A stretch of 64,000 nucleotides of DNA, from positions 9,982,001 through 10,046,000 of the forward strand of contig NC_083600.1 of the NCBI RefSeq assembly GCF_020882245.1, written 5' to 3'. This stretch comes from Rhopalosiphum padi (Eukaryota > Arthropoda > Insecta > Hemiptera > Aphididae). A program made the translations under genes and the position numbers. The notes beneath the pieces are model-generated. The model was not told where the DNA came from. It was given only the letters and a program-made list of their open reading frames with translations, and ran no database searches. Shown here in pieces: positions 39,324 through 52,764 of this stretch; positions within the stretch are counted from its first letter, which is position 1, and each line of letters starts with the position of its first letter.

Positions 39324-42300
39324 CTATAGCTCATCCAAGCCACCCCGCCGTGCACCTAATTTGGTTTTCTCCAGAACTTTGTTTACAAATTCTGTAGTTT
39401 GTCCGGCAACTTTTAATCCTAAATAATAAAATAAGAATAATATTATAAAACATTATTAGTTAAGTATACTAATTAGAAGTGTTTCAGTATTAAGTATAGA
39501 TAGTGGCATAATTATGGGGATGATACAAATAATAAATCACTCACCACTAGAACATTTTATTTTTTATTGAGATAACTTATTTTTCTTTTATAATATTTAT
39601 CATTTTAGAACAAAAATTAATTATGACATTTCCTATAAATTTTAAAATGGGCATTTTCCATTATAGCAAAAAATAATAAATATTACAAAAAAAATATAAA
39701 TGTTAGTTTTACTCAAAGGTAAGATTTATTAGGGTAGACTACACTTTATAAACATATTAAGGAATGTAGAAATTAAATATTATAAAAATAGAAATTCAAA
39801 TTCAAAATGTAAAAACTGATGTCATTAAAATAAAATTTAGGCCATAAAACAGTCATAGCTAATTCACTGAGTAGAATAGTATGTATTAATTAGAATAGTA
39901 AACTTTGACTTCTATGAGAACAAATTTTATTTTATTATATATATCTAGGGTAATGTTAATGACATCATTTTATTTAGGAAAATTTAAAACTACTTAAGTT
40001 GAGTCCAACAAAGCTAAACAATTATTATCTAGGTATGTAAAAACTTATTGAATCATTAACTATAAGTAACCAAAAATTATTCAGTCTTGGGCATTCCAAT
40101 CAAAACACCAGCCCAAAAACTTTTTGTCAGAACTAATCATATGCTATGGAGCGCTTTAGTAAGAGACTAGCCAAAGTGTTCACACACCATTCACCGTATG
40201 ATTGGGGAATTGGATAGGAGTATTTTACGTTAAGCGAATTACGTTTCCTTACTATCCACAAAATCCTAATATAAAATAAAAAATTACTTACTAGTAGCAT
40301 TTTTAGCAATTTTCTCACTGGCATTTGTCAATTCTTGACTTTCTTTAGGAAATGAATCACTTGTTGTTCTAGAGACTAACATCTGTTTCACTTGAGCTAT
40401 AGCATTAATCAAACGCTCTAAAAAAAATGAATTAAGTTATAAACATAAATATAATAAACTTCTCATATGTGTTTATTATATTGATTTGATAAAAAAAAAA
40501 ATAATAAATTACTGTGTTCGGTTTCTAATCCAAAAAGTTTTATTTTGTTCGCTTCATGTTGAGCTTTTTTCTTTAACCGGCATGCTCTGTAAACACAATT
40601 ATTATTTTATATTAATCAAACAAGTTATAAGCATTAAGCAATCAAATAAGATTAAAAAATTTAACATAAAAAGTACCTAAGTAAAATGTCAACAATTTAA
40701 AATATTAAATTGGTGAAATAAACAAATGTGTTTAAAAAAATTCTACGTAATTATAATTTATTAATACAAAATATGAGTATTAAGACTATTATATAAAGAC
40801 TAGAATATCATAATATTATCATATCTACTCAAGTTTAGTGATATAATACAAAATAATGATGTCATCCAAAGACAGAGCCACTGTAGATTATTAATTTAAT
40901 TGTTTGGTTTTAAGAATTAAGATAACATACATTGTATCCACAGAGTTAATATTTTAAAATAAGAAAGATTTTTATAACACACAATCATTAAAATTTAAGA
41001 CAATCACATACAGTTACAATCTTGATTGAGTATGTTAAAAATTAGTATGAATAAGCTTTCTTTTTAATAAAATAAAATAATTAGCTATTTAATATTATTT
41101 AAAATTGGAAAAATGTCATGTTTTATTAATAAAACCCAAAAATCTAAAATCACCTAGGGTTTTTGTAATATTATTTTAGGATGGGTTTAAATGAGTTTTG
41201 TTTTTAAAAACAAACTATTTATACTCAAAGTAAAACCCATAAAAAAGTTATTCATTTATTAATTATTAAACTTAAATTTTAATATATTCATTACAAAATA
41301 ATAGAATATATAAATACCTACAGTGACTTTATTTAATATTTTATAACGCATAAACTTTAGAGACTTTTAATAAATATTATAATACAACTAAAACTTATTT
41401 CCTAAAAGTTTAATCCTTTATCCTAAATAAGTTCATCAGATAATGTTTTATATGTTTAGTATAAAGGTGAATAATAGTTTATAATCAACCCTGTCTAAAA
41501 ACTTATTTTAAACATAAAATGTACCTGGATGCTAATTTGTTCTTTTCTTTACGTGTATTTGGTCTAACATTAAATGGCAACTCACTGACTGGTGTCATTT
41601 CAGTTATACTTCTATTCAGTTTATCCAATTCTCTACCAATTGACTGTAATTTTTTAGGATTTGGTGTTAAATCATTACCATCTCCTTTTCTTGCTTTACC
41701 ACTAGAACAATTTAATTATTCCTTATATTTTATTTAATTCATAAACAAATAATTTCAATTTACCTATGCTTAATTCCTTGTATTGAGCAATTCGGACTAA
41801 ATACTGGATCAGTAACCTCATTTAAGCAATGTGGATCTTCTAGCTTACATTTTAAAACTAATCGTTGACCTTTAGGACCCTTAGACTGAACATTGTACTG
41901 CCAAAAAAATCTATCTTTATGTGAAGATGATTTAGCAGATGTGCCACCACAATCGCTATCCCCGCCTGAATCTATAAATTTAAAAATAATAATGGTAGAA
42001 TGTTATACTTTTAAGTATCATTATTTATTAAAATCTAACCATTGTCAGATGAATAATCTTCTTCTTGTTCTGTGTCATCATCGGAATCATCAATGGCTTC
42101 ATCTAAAGAAAAATCGTAAGCTTCTGGACTTAACACACCTCCTTAAATAAATTAAAATTAATATTTTTATAATTGTTTCAGTAAAGTGTATTTTAAACCA
42201 ACCAGTTGAAAGCGAGGAAGTAGATCCCGCTTCTACTAATGATCCAGTGGATAATAAATGCTGTCGAGGTTCTCTACGCTGCCATATTTGTTCAAGTCCA

Positions 42301-45300
42301 AGATGAGTAGGTGCTGAAGATGAAAGATTTCCTCTTGATCTGCTAGCCAACATAAATCCTGATCCTGGAACACTAGTTCCAAATATAGGAGGAGATAAAC
42401 ACTTCTGTGATTTTGTTTCTTTCTTCAAGAGTTCTTGTAAAGTTATTGAATTTGTAGGACCAGGAGAAAGTGATGAACGTGAACTGCAACTATTCGGTGA
42501 AAGTTGAAAGCCAGACTTTGAAGAACTTGGTCGGTTAACAGGGCTAGTATTAACAACATGATCTATCAAGTATGAACTCATTAATGGAACAGAATCAGGT
42601 ATTTCAGATTTTACTGAATCAGATGGTAATAATAGATCATCAAAATTGAGGTCTTCCAATAAAGATTCACCGCCATTGGCATTTAATTCTGCTAATGTTG
42701 GTCCGTGAAGCAAATCGGATTGATCTACCTGCATCAGTAAAATTACCATTAATATGCATTTAAAAATATTCTAACATAATTTATAAAATGAATATATCTT
42801 TAAATAAGAGCTCAGATCAACTAAAAATTCAATTTTAAACTTAACACTAAGCAAGACTTAAAAGAAGTTAATTGTCGAATAATACTTATAGAAGTCTGAT
42901 TGAGTATTAATAGTAATAAAAACAAAACTGTTAAATATTAAATTAAGTTTAAAAACAATCTATGGATACTTGATAGTTTACAAGTACATAATTTTTAAAG
43001 ATAAATGACCAGATATAATATCTTAGTTCTATCCAAAGGACGATCCCCATTACTGCACAAATGATCAAAAAAACATTCAACAAAACCGCACATAGATTTC
43101 GATATACCTATTAAAACATGGTGGTGCAAATACAGTGGCGTAGCTAAGAGAGAGGGTGGCATGGGTGTGGAATTTTTTATTAGCAATGTTTTAATCGTGG
43201 TTAAAGATTATATAGGTAATAAATACAAACGTTTAATTTTTAAATACCCTCTCCCCCTTAGATTTAACTCCAGCTACGCAACTGTCCAAATATGTTAACT
43301 AATTTTAAATTTTATTGAAATTTCATTATAATTAGTTCCAATATCACTATCGAATATTTACGTAAAACATATTTAATAAAATTACAAATTTAACACTATT
43401 TAATTAATATTTAATAATAATTTTTTTTTAATATGAACCATTAGTTATAATTTGTAAGAACATTTAATACAAATAATTGATTATAATTTGAAAAAATTAA
43501 TCAGTTTAATTAATATATTAAGTAAATTAAATAAACATAAGCTACGAGATTTAATGAATTTGTGCAATAATGGAAAGTGTTTTATATGAAATACTCAGAT
43601 ACCAAAAAAAAAAAATATATAAAAAGTATTGCCAAATATTATAGAAATATGAATCATTGTGTATGATTTTTAGATTATCGGTTAATGTCATCAATCTTAA
43701 ATTGAATTAGTCAATTAAAAATATAAATAAACTAAACAAGCATCATTAATGATGGAAAATGTTTATTGATATTTTAAATATTTTTACTAATTTAATTTAA
43801 AATTGATTATATACTTTTTTCTAATATTTTAATATTTACCTAGTGTTTTAATAAATATAGTTGGGCAGAGGCTGATGTAAGTAATAACACATTTTACTAA
43901 AAATCCCAGTTAGCCATGTGATATTTTGCACATACCACAATTTAACTTCAATGCAAGGCATCAGATAAGAAGTCCTACTGTGTCATACTTGGACTTCATT
44001 AATAATGTATGTATATTTAAATTGCATACCATATTTTTGATTACAAATGTGGTCTACTATAAGTAAGTTAATTATAAAAAAATCAACTTGGAGTGGTATA
44101 ACCAAATTCATAAGTACACATGAGTACATTTTATCCTTCTTTATGTAACTTTTTTCCTCTGTAAAACATATAGCTGAATAATAGAATGAATCAGTATATA
44201 ATTTGTATTTTAATAATTGAAATGAATATAATCATTCAAAAAATATAAATAATATACAATATGATAGGCAATAAGTGATCAATAGACATAGAAATATAGA
44301 ATATCATTAAAATATAATAATTGTTGGTTAATGTGCTATCTAAATAATTAACATGAATTTATCCAAACAATTAGTAATAATTAAGGCTCAAATTTCAATT
44401 TATTAACATTTTATTTATTATAACTATTATAACCTGCCACAATGCTTTATTATACAATAAAAAGTTTCAGAAGGAAACTTTTTTTTACTAATTTATACTT
44501 ATAATTTTTACTTATTTCTCAGAATATGAAAAAAAAACAAAAATAATTTTTGTATTACAAAACATTATACACAGTAGTAATCTGATTTAAAAATAACATG
44601 AACCTCGAATATCTAGATCTTCACATGATTACTGGTTGATTACAACCGGATTTCAAATTTAATGATTCAACATGGGTAAACTTATTTTAAAAAAATAATA
44701 ATAATAAGTTTATTAAAATAGATACTTGTGTTTAGGTATGAATACTATGAACGCATGTATTGATTTTTAGAACATTAAAATTCGAGCTGTAATTATAACT
44801 AATTAAATGGTATATATATATATCTATACTTAAAAATAATTATCTTATAAATTCATTAAAATATTAAGTTGGGTTATTTTATCTCAAGATAAATCATTAA
44901 AATAGGTATATTTTGTGTTCATTTTTAATTATATAACTAGTTATTATTATTGTCAATTGAATAATTAATTGAAAAAAATATGAGAGATATAGTCCTTAAA
45001 AACTCACAAATATTGACTGTAGTATAAATAGTAGTTATTAAATATTTTTAATTGTTAAGTAACCCAATTTTAAATACTTCAAAAGTATGAATTACATAAC
45101 ACTTATTTAAAGACTTTACATACATGTTAAAATAAAAATGCTTTAACAATTGTTAAATTTTTAAATGTCCTCTCAAATTAAAGAATGAAAAATACTGATG
45201 TAAAAAAAAAAACAAATATCAACTACCTGTCTAACCAAATTTACCAATGTAATGAAACAGTTTAAAAGTTGTATGAAAGGCTTGCTCATAATAATTTTAG

Positions 45301-45880
45301 GAAGAAAAAGAAATCAGTTCTATTAAAAAACATTTTGGATGCACGTACAAGTAAAACGGATTTTTTTCTTTAATTGAAACAAAGTTTGATATTGACAATA
45401 TGTATTTACACCTTACACAATAAGGGAATTAGATTTTTAAATTTGTTTAAATGATGGGAAGGGAGTCGCCCAAAAAAAAGGATAGATGAACCAATAATTT
45501 TAATTTAAAAGAAGATAGTTATGTCAAGATAAAATTAAAAATTAACAATAAAGAAGTACAAATAAAATAAATAATAATTGTCTTACCTGAAAAATGTCTT
45601 CATCCATTTTTATGAAAGACATTTCATCAGATCTTCCTATCCATCCAGTATCATTAGTGAAAAAATTTTGATCAGCATTATTGACTACCATAGGATCTTG
45701 AATAAGATCATTTGTAGTATCAAACAATTCAAATCCATAATCTTGTAATGAATTAAGATCTCCATTCTTCCTTATTGGTATAGGTACCCCTAATGATGAA
45801 CTTTCTGTAGGATAATCAGCTTTTAATACACGTTTAGTTTCCATTGTGCCGAAAAAGTTTGTATACTCTTTGTTATTCAT
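39324..45880 (-). CDS. REPTOR: REPTOR/CREBRF-family bZIP transcription factor
   Basis: Eight coding exons join in frame to 533 residues: 45880-45587, 42728-42203, 42141-42040, 41971-41764, 41701-41525, 40586-40513, 40417-40292 and 39418-39324. In Drosophila REPTOR drives the transcriptional response to TORC1 inhibition; vertebrate CREBRF binds CREB3. Visible in order: a Gly-Pro-Thr-Leu-Ala-Glu-Leu-Asn motif after exon 1 (CREBRF has TPTLAQLNS), a Ser-rich middle, an acidic stretch ([16 protein letters not shown]), RFFWQYN (CREBRF RYFWEYS), [32 protein letters not shown], a basic region [15 protein letters not shown] (about 431-445), a short zipper-like helix to about 474, and the C-terminal [14 protein letters not shown]. 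These match CREBRF in sequence and order. The start ATG is preceded by a noncoding exon. The zipper is short, as in the family. Confidence 0.93.
43133..43284. mobile_element. hAT-type MITE in REPTOR intron 1, 152 bp
   Basis: The ends CAGTGGCGTAGCT and AGCTACGCAACTG are near-perfect inverted repeats. The flanks TGCAAATA and TCCAAATA agree at 7 of 8 positions, consistent with an 8-bp target duplication. It lies in the 2.9-kb first coding intron of the REPTOR-like gene and has no coding capacity. Confidence 0.8.
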
Positions 45881-47479
45881 TTTATCTTCTTATGTAATAT
45901 ATACAAGTGATTTATTTTCAAAAATTAAAAAAACCACTTTTCACTTATTTAAGCATTAAAGAAATTAAGTAATAGAATTCTTATTTTTCTCTTGATTTTT
46001 ATTTGTCTGAAAAAAAGAAAAAGAAAATATTATATTAAAACTAGTATCAAGAAAATCACAATTCTAAATTACAACAAAAAGTGTATTACATAAACATTTT
46101 AAAGTTTAAATAGTCTTCTCAATATGCTTAAATACCATAATCATGATTAAAACTAGTTTTTTTTTTCTTAACTCGACATTCTTATTCTAATCCTTATTTA
46201 TAGAATGGGTTTATTACATTTTGAAACAACAAGTTTAGTTAAGACTTTATAAAATTAAATAAATCTGTTATATATATTATAACAAACAAGACATCAAAGG
46301 TACTGGTTTGTTATAGCCCAGCCACTCAGGTTTGTTATCTCCTCGCAATCCATAACAATAATAATAAATATAAAATAATGAGTTTATTTATTGATTTATA
46401 AAAATCTAATTATTCTAATAATAAATTACAAAATCCCTTCGTTGACATCATCATCTTGACCCCTTTTAAAACATTTAGTGGCCATTTTCACATGTATTTG
46501 TCATTTTAATAATATATTTAAACTAGAGAAATTGAATTTATATCGGGCACTTGTGTTAACAAATCCTTAAAATTCATTTTAATGATAATATATGAAACAC
46601 GAACAAATATGTACTGTGTATATCGGTATGAATGTAATTGTAGGGCAGTAAATTAGTGGAAAAGTATTATAATATTAATGTGGAACTAAAATAAAATTTC
46701 CAAATTTTATAGAATTAGCCGAAATTTGAAAAATCATCGCGTAACCCCTTTAAGTTGTTTAAATTGAACAGTGAATAAACAATTTATTTATATAAGTAAA
46801 TACATTAGAACACTTATAATTAAGCAATCAGATGTTTTATTTGTTCATTAATTTAAAAATATTATTATAAAAACTTAACAAACCACAATAATATAATGCA
46901 ACAGGTACTTCACAGTCTGCAGGTTAGTATAATATTTTTAAAAATTATTGTAGGACCTACCTAATATTAATTATTAAAAAATGAATCATGAATACCTATT
47001 TTCATTTAAGACAGATACAAAGTGATAAAATATTTAAGTGTGTATGTAATAAACATAACATTTTCAATTTCTAAAAATATTTTGATTAGGTGTCATAAAT
47101 TAAAGAAAAATGGCACAGTTCGTATTGATTTAAGTGACATGTAATTAGATAAGTATATATTATTTATATAATACATACTAATAATGTTAAAAAAATAAAT
47201 CATAAAATTATGATTAAATGGGTACCTAATTATTATTATTATTAGATATTTCAATAAATACCAGCATGCATCATAATAAGGTTATAGTTCGCGTATACAA
47301 CTGTTGTCTACTAGTCTGTTGGTATTCACACATAGCGCATACCTCGCGGCGTAAAAATAAATAAATAATAATGTATTACTATAGTATAAAACACATTGTC
47401 GTTAACAATTGAACAGCTGTTTATAATTTATTCACCGCTGTCCACAACAGTGCATTAGAACGTGAAATAACGTAGTACA
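45881..47479 (-). other. REPTOR 5' untranslated exon and intron
   Basis: Just upstream of the REPTOR start a splice acceptor (TTTTTTTCAG on the minus strand) ends at 46007, so 45881-46006 is a noncoding piece of the second exon. The rest up to about 47480 is an AT-rich intron with no supported gene. The matching donor is probably CTACAAG then GTAGGT at 47693. Confidence 0.5.
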
Positions 47480-47971
47480 ACATACCCTATACACAATGAT
47501 TGGCAAGACAGAAAAAAGGATTAATATCAAAAAAATGTACACTTTGTGTAACGTTCGGGCGAAAAACGTTGCGCGTAAAAGTACTGTCCGTCGTGTTGGG
47601 GGTTATTATTACTACGTCAACGCTATAGGTATGTGGTCGGGGTAAATATGGGGTGGTGTACGTACCGAATAATATCGCGGAGTCTGCACCTACCTTGTAG
47701 GGTTCGGTTGGTCCTGCGTTCGCAAAAAAAATTAGCATAACGAGCACCGCGCAACAAGTCGAGCAGGCGAAAATTATCGCCAATCATAGCGGACCGTTTC
47801 GCGCACACGGGTCCCGTCGACGTCCACGACCACACACCGCTACCACCCCGCGGATCGACGCTCGCAATAACCCACAGGTCGCGCGCGATTAATAAATTTT
47901 CGACAGCAGAGTCCGCGCCGAAAGAGTCGAAAGGCCATCCGATTTAAAGTTTAAATCAAACAAGGCGCTCG

Positions 47972-48021
47972 CACACACACACACACACACACATATACAG
48001 ACACACACACACATACAGACA
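47972..48021. repeat. CA/CAGA microsatellite
   Basis: Runs of CA are broken by TATACAGA and CATACAGA. The repeat lies inside the CpG-rich block. Confidence 0.85.
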
Positions 48022-48983
48022 CGCGCGGAGTGCGCGCGCACTCACAGCAGCTCGGCAAACATGCACACACGTAAATACCAATACGGACACGGTGATAAAC
48101 AAAAGTAGTTTACACAATTATTATTATTATAATTTATAAACATATTATATGTATGTATATATATATATTTAAGCGCACATAATAAACGCAAGCACGCGCG
48201 CGCGTGTACGTGTATTTACATGTTTTACATTAGCATTTAGGCCACGCCACGGGCTCTCGGACATGACGCGTGCGTGTGCGTGCGCGAGTCGGGGCTATTG
48301 GGGGGTTATCAAGGACACGCGATTATGATAAGAGGCCACGAGGATGGATAATGATTATTGCACTACTACAACACTATATGTACAGCACGGTGTACGACGA
48401 TATTATATATTCTTTGTTTATATTTACCTTTTGTCGACGGGCAACGGACGACCGCGTCCAGCAGCAGCGGAACCGCAACGGCGGCAGTGGCGACGACGGC
48501 GCACGGCGCTCTAAGCGGTAGTGGGTACTCCTTTAGCGACGGCAATGACGATTCGACGCGATGACGACGACAGGCGGACGACAAAGAAACGCGCGCGGCC
48601 ATGACTTTCGACGGCGCGACGTTGGCGGCGAGCAGGTGGGCCCCCCCGCGGAATTTATATCCGAATTCGATATAGCACGGTTTACCCGGGGGTCGCGTTT
48701 ACGGACGAAACAACAAGAAAAACACCGAAAACGGTACACGCCGCGTGTCGACGACGAGCGCGATACACAACTCTCGATTAATAATAATAATATTTATAAT
48801 TGTTCGCGGCGATGCACACTTGTTGGGCACGGAGTGTCGGATCGATGAAAACCGTACGCGGCGACGGTCACTGTATTACTGTATTAATAGTAGTGTATTA
48901 CTCAATTAGTAACTACTATAATATTGTATTGACGGTTAACGGGGGAAAACAAAACAAAAATATTACGCGATTGACGACGATAT

Positions 48984-49020
48984 TATTTTTATTGTTATTA
49001 TTATTATTATTATTGTTATT
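48984..49020. repeat. TTA/TTG triplet microsatellite
   Basis: An uninterrupted series of TTA triplets bordered by TTG triplets, in a CG-rich setting. It encodes poly-leucine in one short plus-strand frame, which looks spurious. Confidence 0.8.
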
Positions 49021-49310
49021 ACAACGGTCTTCCTGCGCGCGGGCAGAAGATTACGACGATAATAAATGTTCGTGGCGTGCGCGAGAAACCCGTTGGCCCG
49101 TGTTTACATGCATCTACAGTGCACAGTAACTAGCGCCGCATTGGCCGTGAGACGAAAGCAAAAATAATAATATTGATGATGTTAGGCCACCATAGTTTAA
49201 TGTATAATTATAGTGCTTATGTGTACCGTGTGGGGGGGGGAGAAACGGTTTGAAAAAAATAATAATAAACAAACATCTTGTTGGTATTTTTCGGACAAAT
49301 GAAATCAAAG

Positions 49311-49320
49311 GTCACATGAC
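49311..49320. promoter_or_regulatory. M-box/CLEAR-like E-box
   Basis: GTCACATGAC is a perfect 10-bp match to the M-box form of the MITF/TFE binding site. It lies within the CpG-rich block, about 1.6 kb upstream of the inferred REPTOR first exon donor. Function is inferred from sequence only; a 10-bp match can be chance. Confidence 0.3.
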
Positions 49321-49600
49321 GAAAACTCGATCGATGGTGCCTCACTTGTTTACATATAACGCCCAGCCAATGGCGAGCTTTGTCTCGGTCCTCCCCTCCA
49401 CAACTATTGGTGCGGAATGTTTTCGATTTCCGAACCGATCGACGGACAAACCACATGGACTCATGGCATGCCTTAAAATATTGTAATTTCTACGACTTTG
49501 TCTGACAAGTGGGTCGCGGACTTGCGGGGGATTACGGGTTTTTTTTCTAATCATTTGCACGTCCCGGACGTCGCGAGTTTTTTTCGCGCAAACTACGATT

Positions 49601-50632
49601 TATTTTCTTATTTTTGCTATAATAACTATCGTTGCCAACCGTACCATAATATTTTAACCATTTAGTTTGTGATATGTGTTTTGTACAGTAGATTTGCAGT
49701 ATGATATTGCAACAAGAAAAATATACGATCTGATATTAAATTTTTTATTTTACAGATAAAGCTTTTATGATAAAGTAAGCAGACCGTAGCTGAGTATAGG
49801 TAATTTATATCCACAAATGTATATAATTATCGTAGAAATAATACATTACTTCGCAACCCCCATACCAAAGAATTCCCACTTAACAGTGCCAAACTGCCAA
49901 AATATGGTCAGATAGAGAACGCCAATACCTGTGCCCTGTGCATATTACGTATCTTTTGATTTTTTCTAACAAAACCATGTCGTCCTTACTTGGATGACTT
50001 TATCATTATATTATGTCTACGATATTTATTTATATATAATATGCTTATACAGTTATACCGTGGAAATCCAGGCGCGGGTCTAGAAATCTTAAATGGGGAA
50101 CACATTTAAAAAAAAAACACAATTGTAATAATAATTATAATATAATATGATAGATTAATATATAATTTTATTTTGTCATGGATAAGATTTGATACTATAT
50201 TAATAATTTTGCTTATATTTTAAATTTTTGGATTTTTCGATGTGTGAACTATTTATACATGAATCAATAAAAAAAGGGACTAATGTCTTTACACCCCCCC
50301 CCCCATTGGGGATCCGCACCACCAGATCATTATCTATGATAGAATCTTATAGATTTTGTACGTCGTTAGATAAAATGGAAACAGAGCCTTATCACCCACC
50401 GCTTATGGTTTAAGAGATTCTTGTATAAGCGTGGGTGGGGGAGATATCATGACGTATAACATAATATAACTAAAATTTATAATTAGCTTATCTGTTGTTT
50501 TATTATACCATTCATACCAGTTTCGTGGTATATTTTTTATGGTATCAAAGGAATGAATATAACATTAAAGATAATAAAAAATTGTATTAATTTTTTATAT
50601 CTGTAATTATCACATTATTTAGCAATGATTAT
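49601..50632. other. Intergenic DNA with a degraded hAT-like pair of ends
   Basis: No gene supported. TCCAGGCGCGGGTCTAG at about 50068 and GGGGATCCGCACC at about 50308 may be the worn ends of a hAT-type element of about 250 bp. The match is too weak to annotate it separately. Confidence 0.4.
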
Positions 50633-50803
50633 GACAACAATTCTTATCACTCGTAAATTTAGTGATAAGCATTTAAGAATATGGGACCTATTATTTTCAA
50701 TATTTTCATTGTTTCATTCTTAAACCTAGCTTAGATTAAGCTATTCTTAAATGCTTATCGCTAAATTGCTTAGTCTATAGTTTTTCTCACAATTAAAGTT
50801 GTC
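50633..50803. repeat. Foldback repeat of 171 bp
   Basis: The outermost ends GACAAC and GTTGTC are inverted. The long inner arms TTTAGTGATAAGCATTTAAG and CTTAAATGCTTATCGCTAAA match at all but one position. The loop is about 70 bp. It looks like a small non-autonomous foldback element with no coding capacity. Confidence 0.7.
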
Positions 50804-51560
50804 TTTATTCATGGTTTTACTTTTTACTACATAACCGTTAACCCTAAATAGCTCCATATTCCATATTGTTAACCCCTTAAACAAACGATAAAAACTGTCC
50901 AATTATCTCTCAAAAAAGCCCACGACCTCAAACGTAGTTGACAATAGATTAAGCTTATATTTTACAATTGTCCTATTCATTCTTATATTATTGATGTTTA
51001 GCTCACCATATTGAGTGTACTGTACGTGGATATAAATATTAAACTAGATTGCTCTTAATTACGGCTATAGATAAACTGGCTGCGTAATGAGCACGATTGT
51101 AGAAATGTATCTTAAATCGTGTTAAATAGTGTAGTACACGTCAGCCTATATTATCCTATACCTACCTCACAATGTTTGGTAGTGACCGTATGACTTGTAT
51201 AGTTGTATGATACACGGACTAATAAGATATAATACTACATATTATCCATTATCCGTATATCTCCCGATCATTGAATGAAAGTTTAAAAAAAAAATAAGTT
51301 TCTTACCTAAAATTTGAAAAATTGTAGTTGCCACCACTGGTATAACTGGTAAGCGTCCCTCATAAATGTAGTGTAGAATTGCATAGTGTATACAATACAC
51401 ATTGTTAATATTAAAGTATTAAAGTTTCAGACTTTCAGTCATATTCGTGAATTATAAGTAACCTAGATGGCGCCAATACATATTTTTTTTTATAAATCGC
51501 AATAAGAAACTAAGAACCGTGGTTGTAAATAATATATGATCATTCAATTGACTATTGAGA
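50804..51560. other. Intergenic DNA
   Basis: AT-rich; no gene, repeat pair or RNA gene could be supported. Confidence 0.4.
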
Positions 51561-51567
51561 TTAGAGT

Positions 51568-52400
51568 ATGATCACAAAAAAGATAAATTTATCTTACCTA
51601 GTTACCTATCAGACTTTTCTTTGGTATTCGTCTCAAAAACAATTATTCAACTATTTCAACTATCTTATTAAAGCAGGTGTCCCAAAAGGAAGTCACTCAA
51701 AAATAGAAATAAATCAAACCAAGTCCACTTATATCACTTTTACATTGCTTAATTTTATCAATCCATCTATATCATATTCAATAGCAAACGAACTCAAATA
51801 TTTACTGAAGTAGTGAAGTACCTAAGGCTAACATTTGATAAACGTCTTCCGTGAAGCTCGCATAGTCGCATCTAAAACAAAAAGAAAAGATAAACATTTT
51901 AGACTGAACCTCCTAACTCCTAAGATTCTACTATCCTGAATGAATAAGCTTTACAATTTACGTGTTGATAAACCGTCTGGTTTGACTCTATGGCATATTC
52001 AACTATGGGGAGATGCAAATCCGTCCAAGACTTAAGACCCTCCAAGCATTTCAGTCAATAAGCATACGCCACCTAATTAGGCCCACCTCTTCATAATATG
52101 TTATATGTAACTAACAAAAACCTTCATAAAGTCTTGAAATTACCAATACTGTTAACGATCTAGTTAAATTCTATTAGTCCAAAATGTTTTTAAAATTAAA
52201 TTTTTTCTTCCTTAGATAAAAAATTATCAATTGCTACACATTACGAGAAAGTTAAAATGCAATCAGTCAGGGATCTATTAAACGTATAAAATCTATAATA
52301 TTCTTGTCAAAAGATACTGCTAGAGCTAGAAGCCTTTTTGTACTTAATATTAAGATTAAAACGCCATTTGTGAAATTTAGACGTACTCAATTACCCATTA
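51568..52400 (+). mobile_element. Jockey-type LINE relic
   Basis: Plus-strand phrases appear in Jockey order: AGVPKGS (degraded GVPQGS), INQTKSTYITFTL (usual N-x-TKS-x-x-x-x-F), LRVDKPSGLT-like basic block, LWHIQLWGDANPSK (usual YG-x-QLWG-x-A), LQAFQSISIRHL and NLHKVLKLPILLT. Several frameshifts separate them, and the segment between AGVPKGS and NQTKS, which should hold the YxDD active site, is deleted. It is a dead, internally deleted copy. Confidence 0.65.
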
Positions 52401-52560
52401 TTATACCAATATACAATATTGTTTTATAATTATTGTTGTATATACAAATATAATTAGAGGTAGGTAATTAAAAAAAAAATAACTAGTATTTGTAATAGCC
52501 ACTTATTCAATTTTATATTTGTTAAACATTTAATCTCAAGTAATATTATTAGATATTAAT

Positions 52561-52594
52561 ATCATAGATAATACATACATGTATTATCTATGAT
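52561..52594. repeat. Perfect 16-bp-arm palindrome
   Basis: ATCATAGATAATACAT, two bases (AC), then ATGTATTATCTATGAT. The arms match perfectly. It is the most perfect short-loop inverted repeat I noticed in the window. No flanking element was recognised. Confidence 0.85.
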
Positions 52595-52764
52595 TAATAT
52601 GTATGGCTATCTAGGGATTGAGAGGGGCAACACATAGTTTGTGATTAGTGTCTATTGGATAATTTTATATTGCCCTCCAAGACAAAAACGTAAATACGTT
52701 TCTGGTAACCACGCATTCAAAAGTTAGATTCATTCTGTGGGTATATTGCCATCGGGGTTTATTC

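Larger units (their letters stand above)
47480..49600. promoter_or_regulatory. CpG-rich promoter block upstream of REPTOR
   Basis: This is the most CG-rich part of the window, with many CpG steps and several CCAAT or ATTGG boxes near 49350-49415. On the minus strand a noncoding first exon can end at 47694 (donor GTAGGT). Six-frame reading gives only short, Arg/Ser-rich frames with no family match, so no coding gene is called. The block most probably holds the REPTOR promoter and first exon, possibly with alternative starts. Nothing readable as a gene leaves it on the plus strand. Confidence 0.5.

Noticed and set aside
48270..49560. Several overlapping open frames of 60-110 codons on both strands in the CpG-rich block
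   Set aside because: All are low-complexity, Arg/Ser/Leu-rich and without family similarity. CG-rich DNA has fewer stop codons, so such frames arise by chance.
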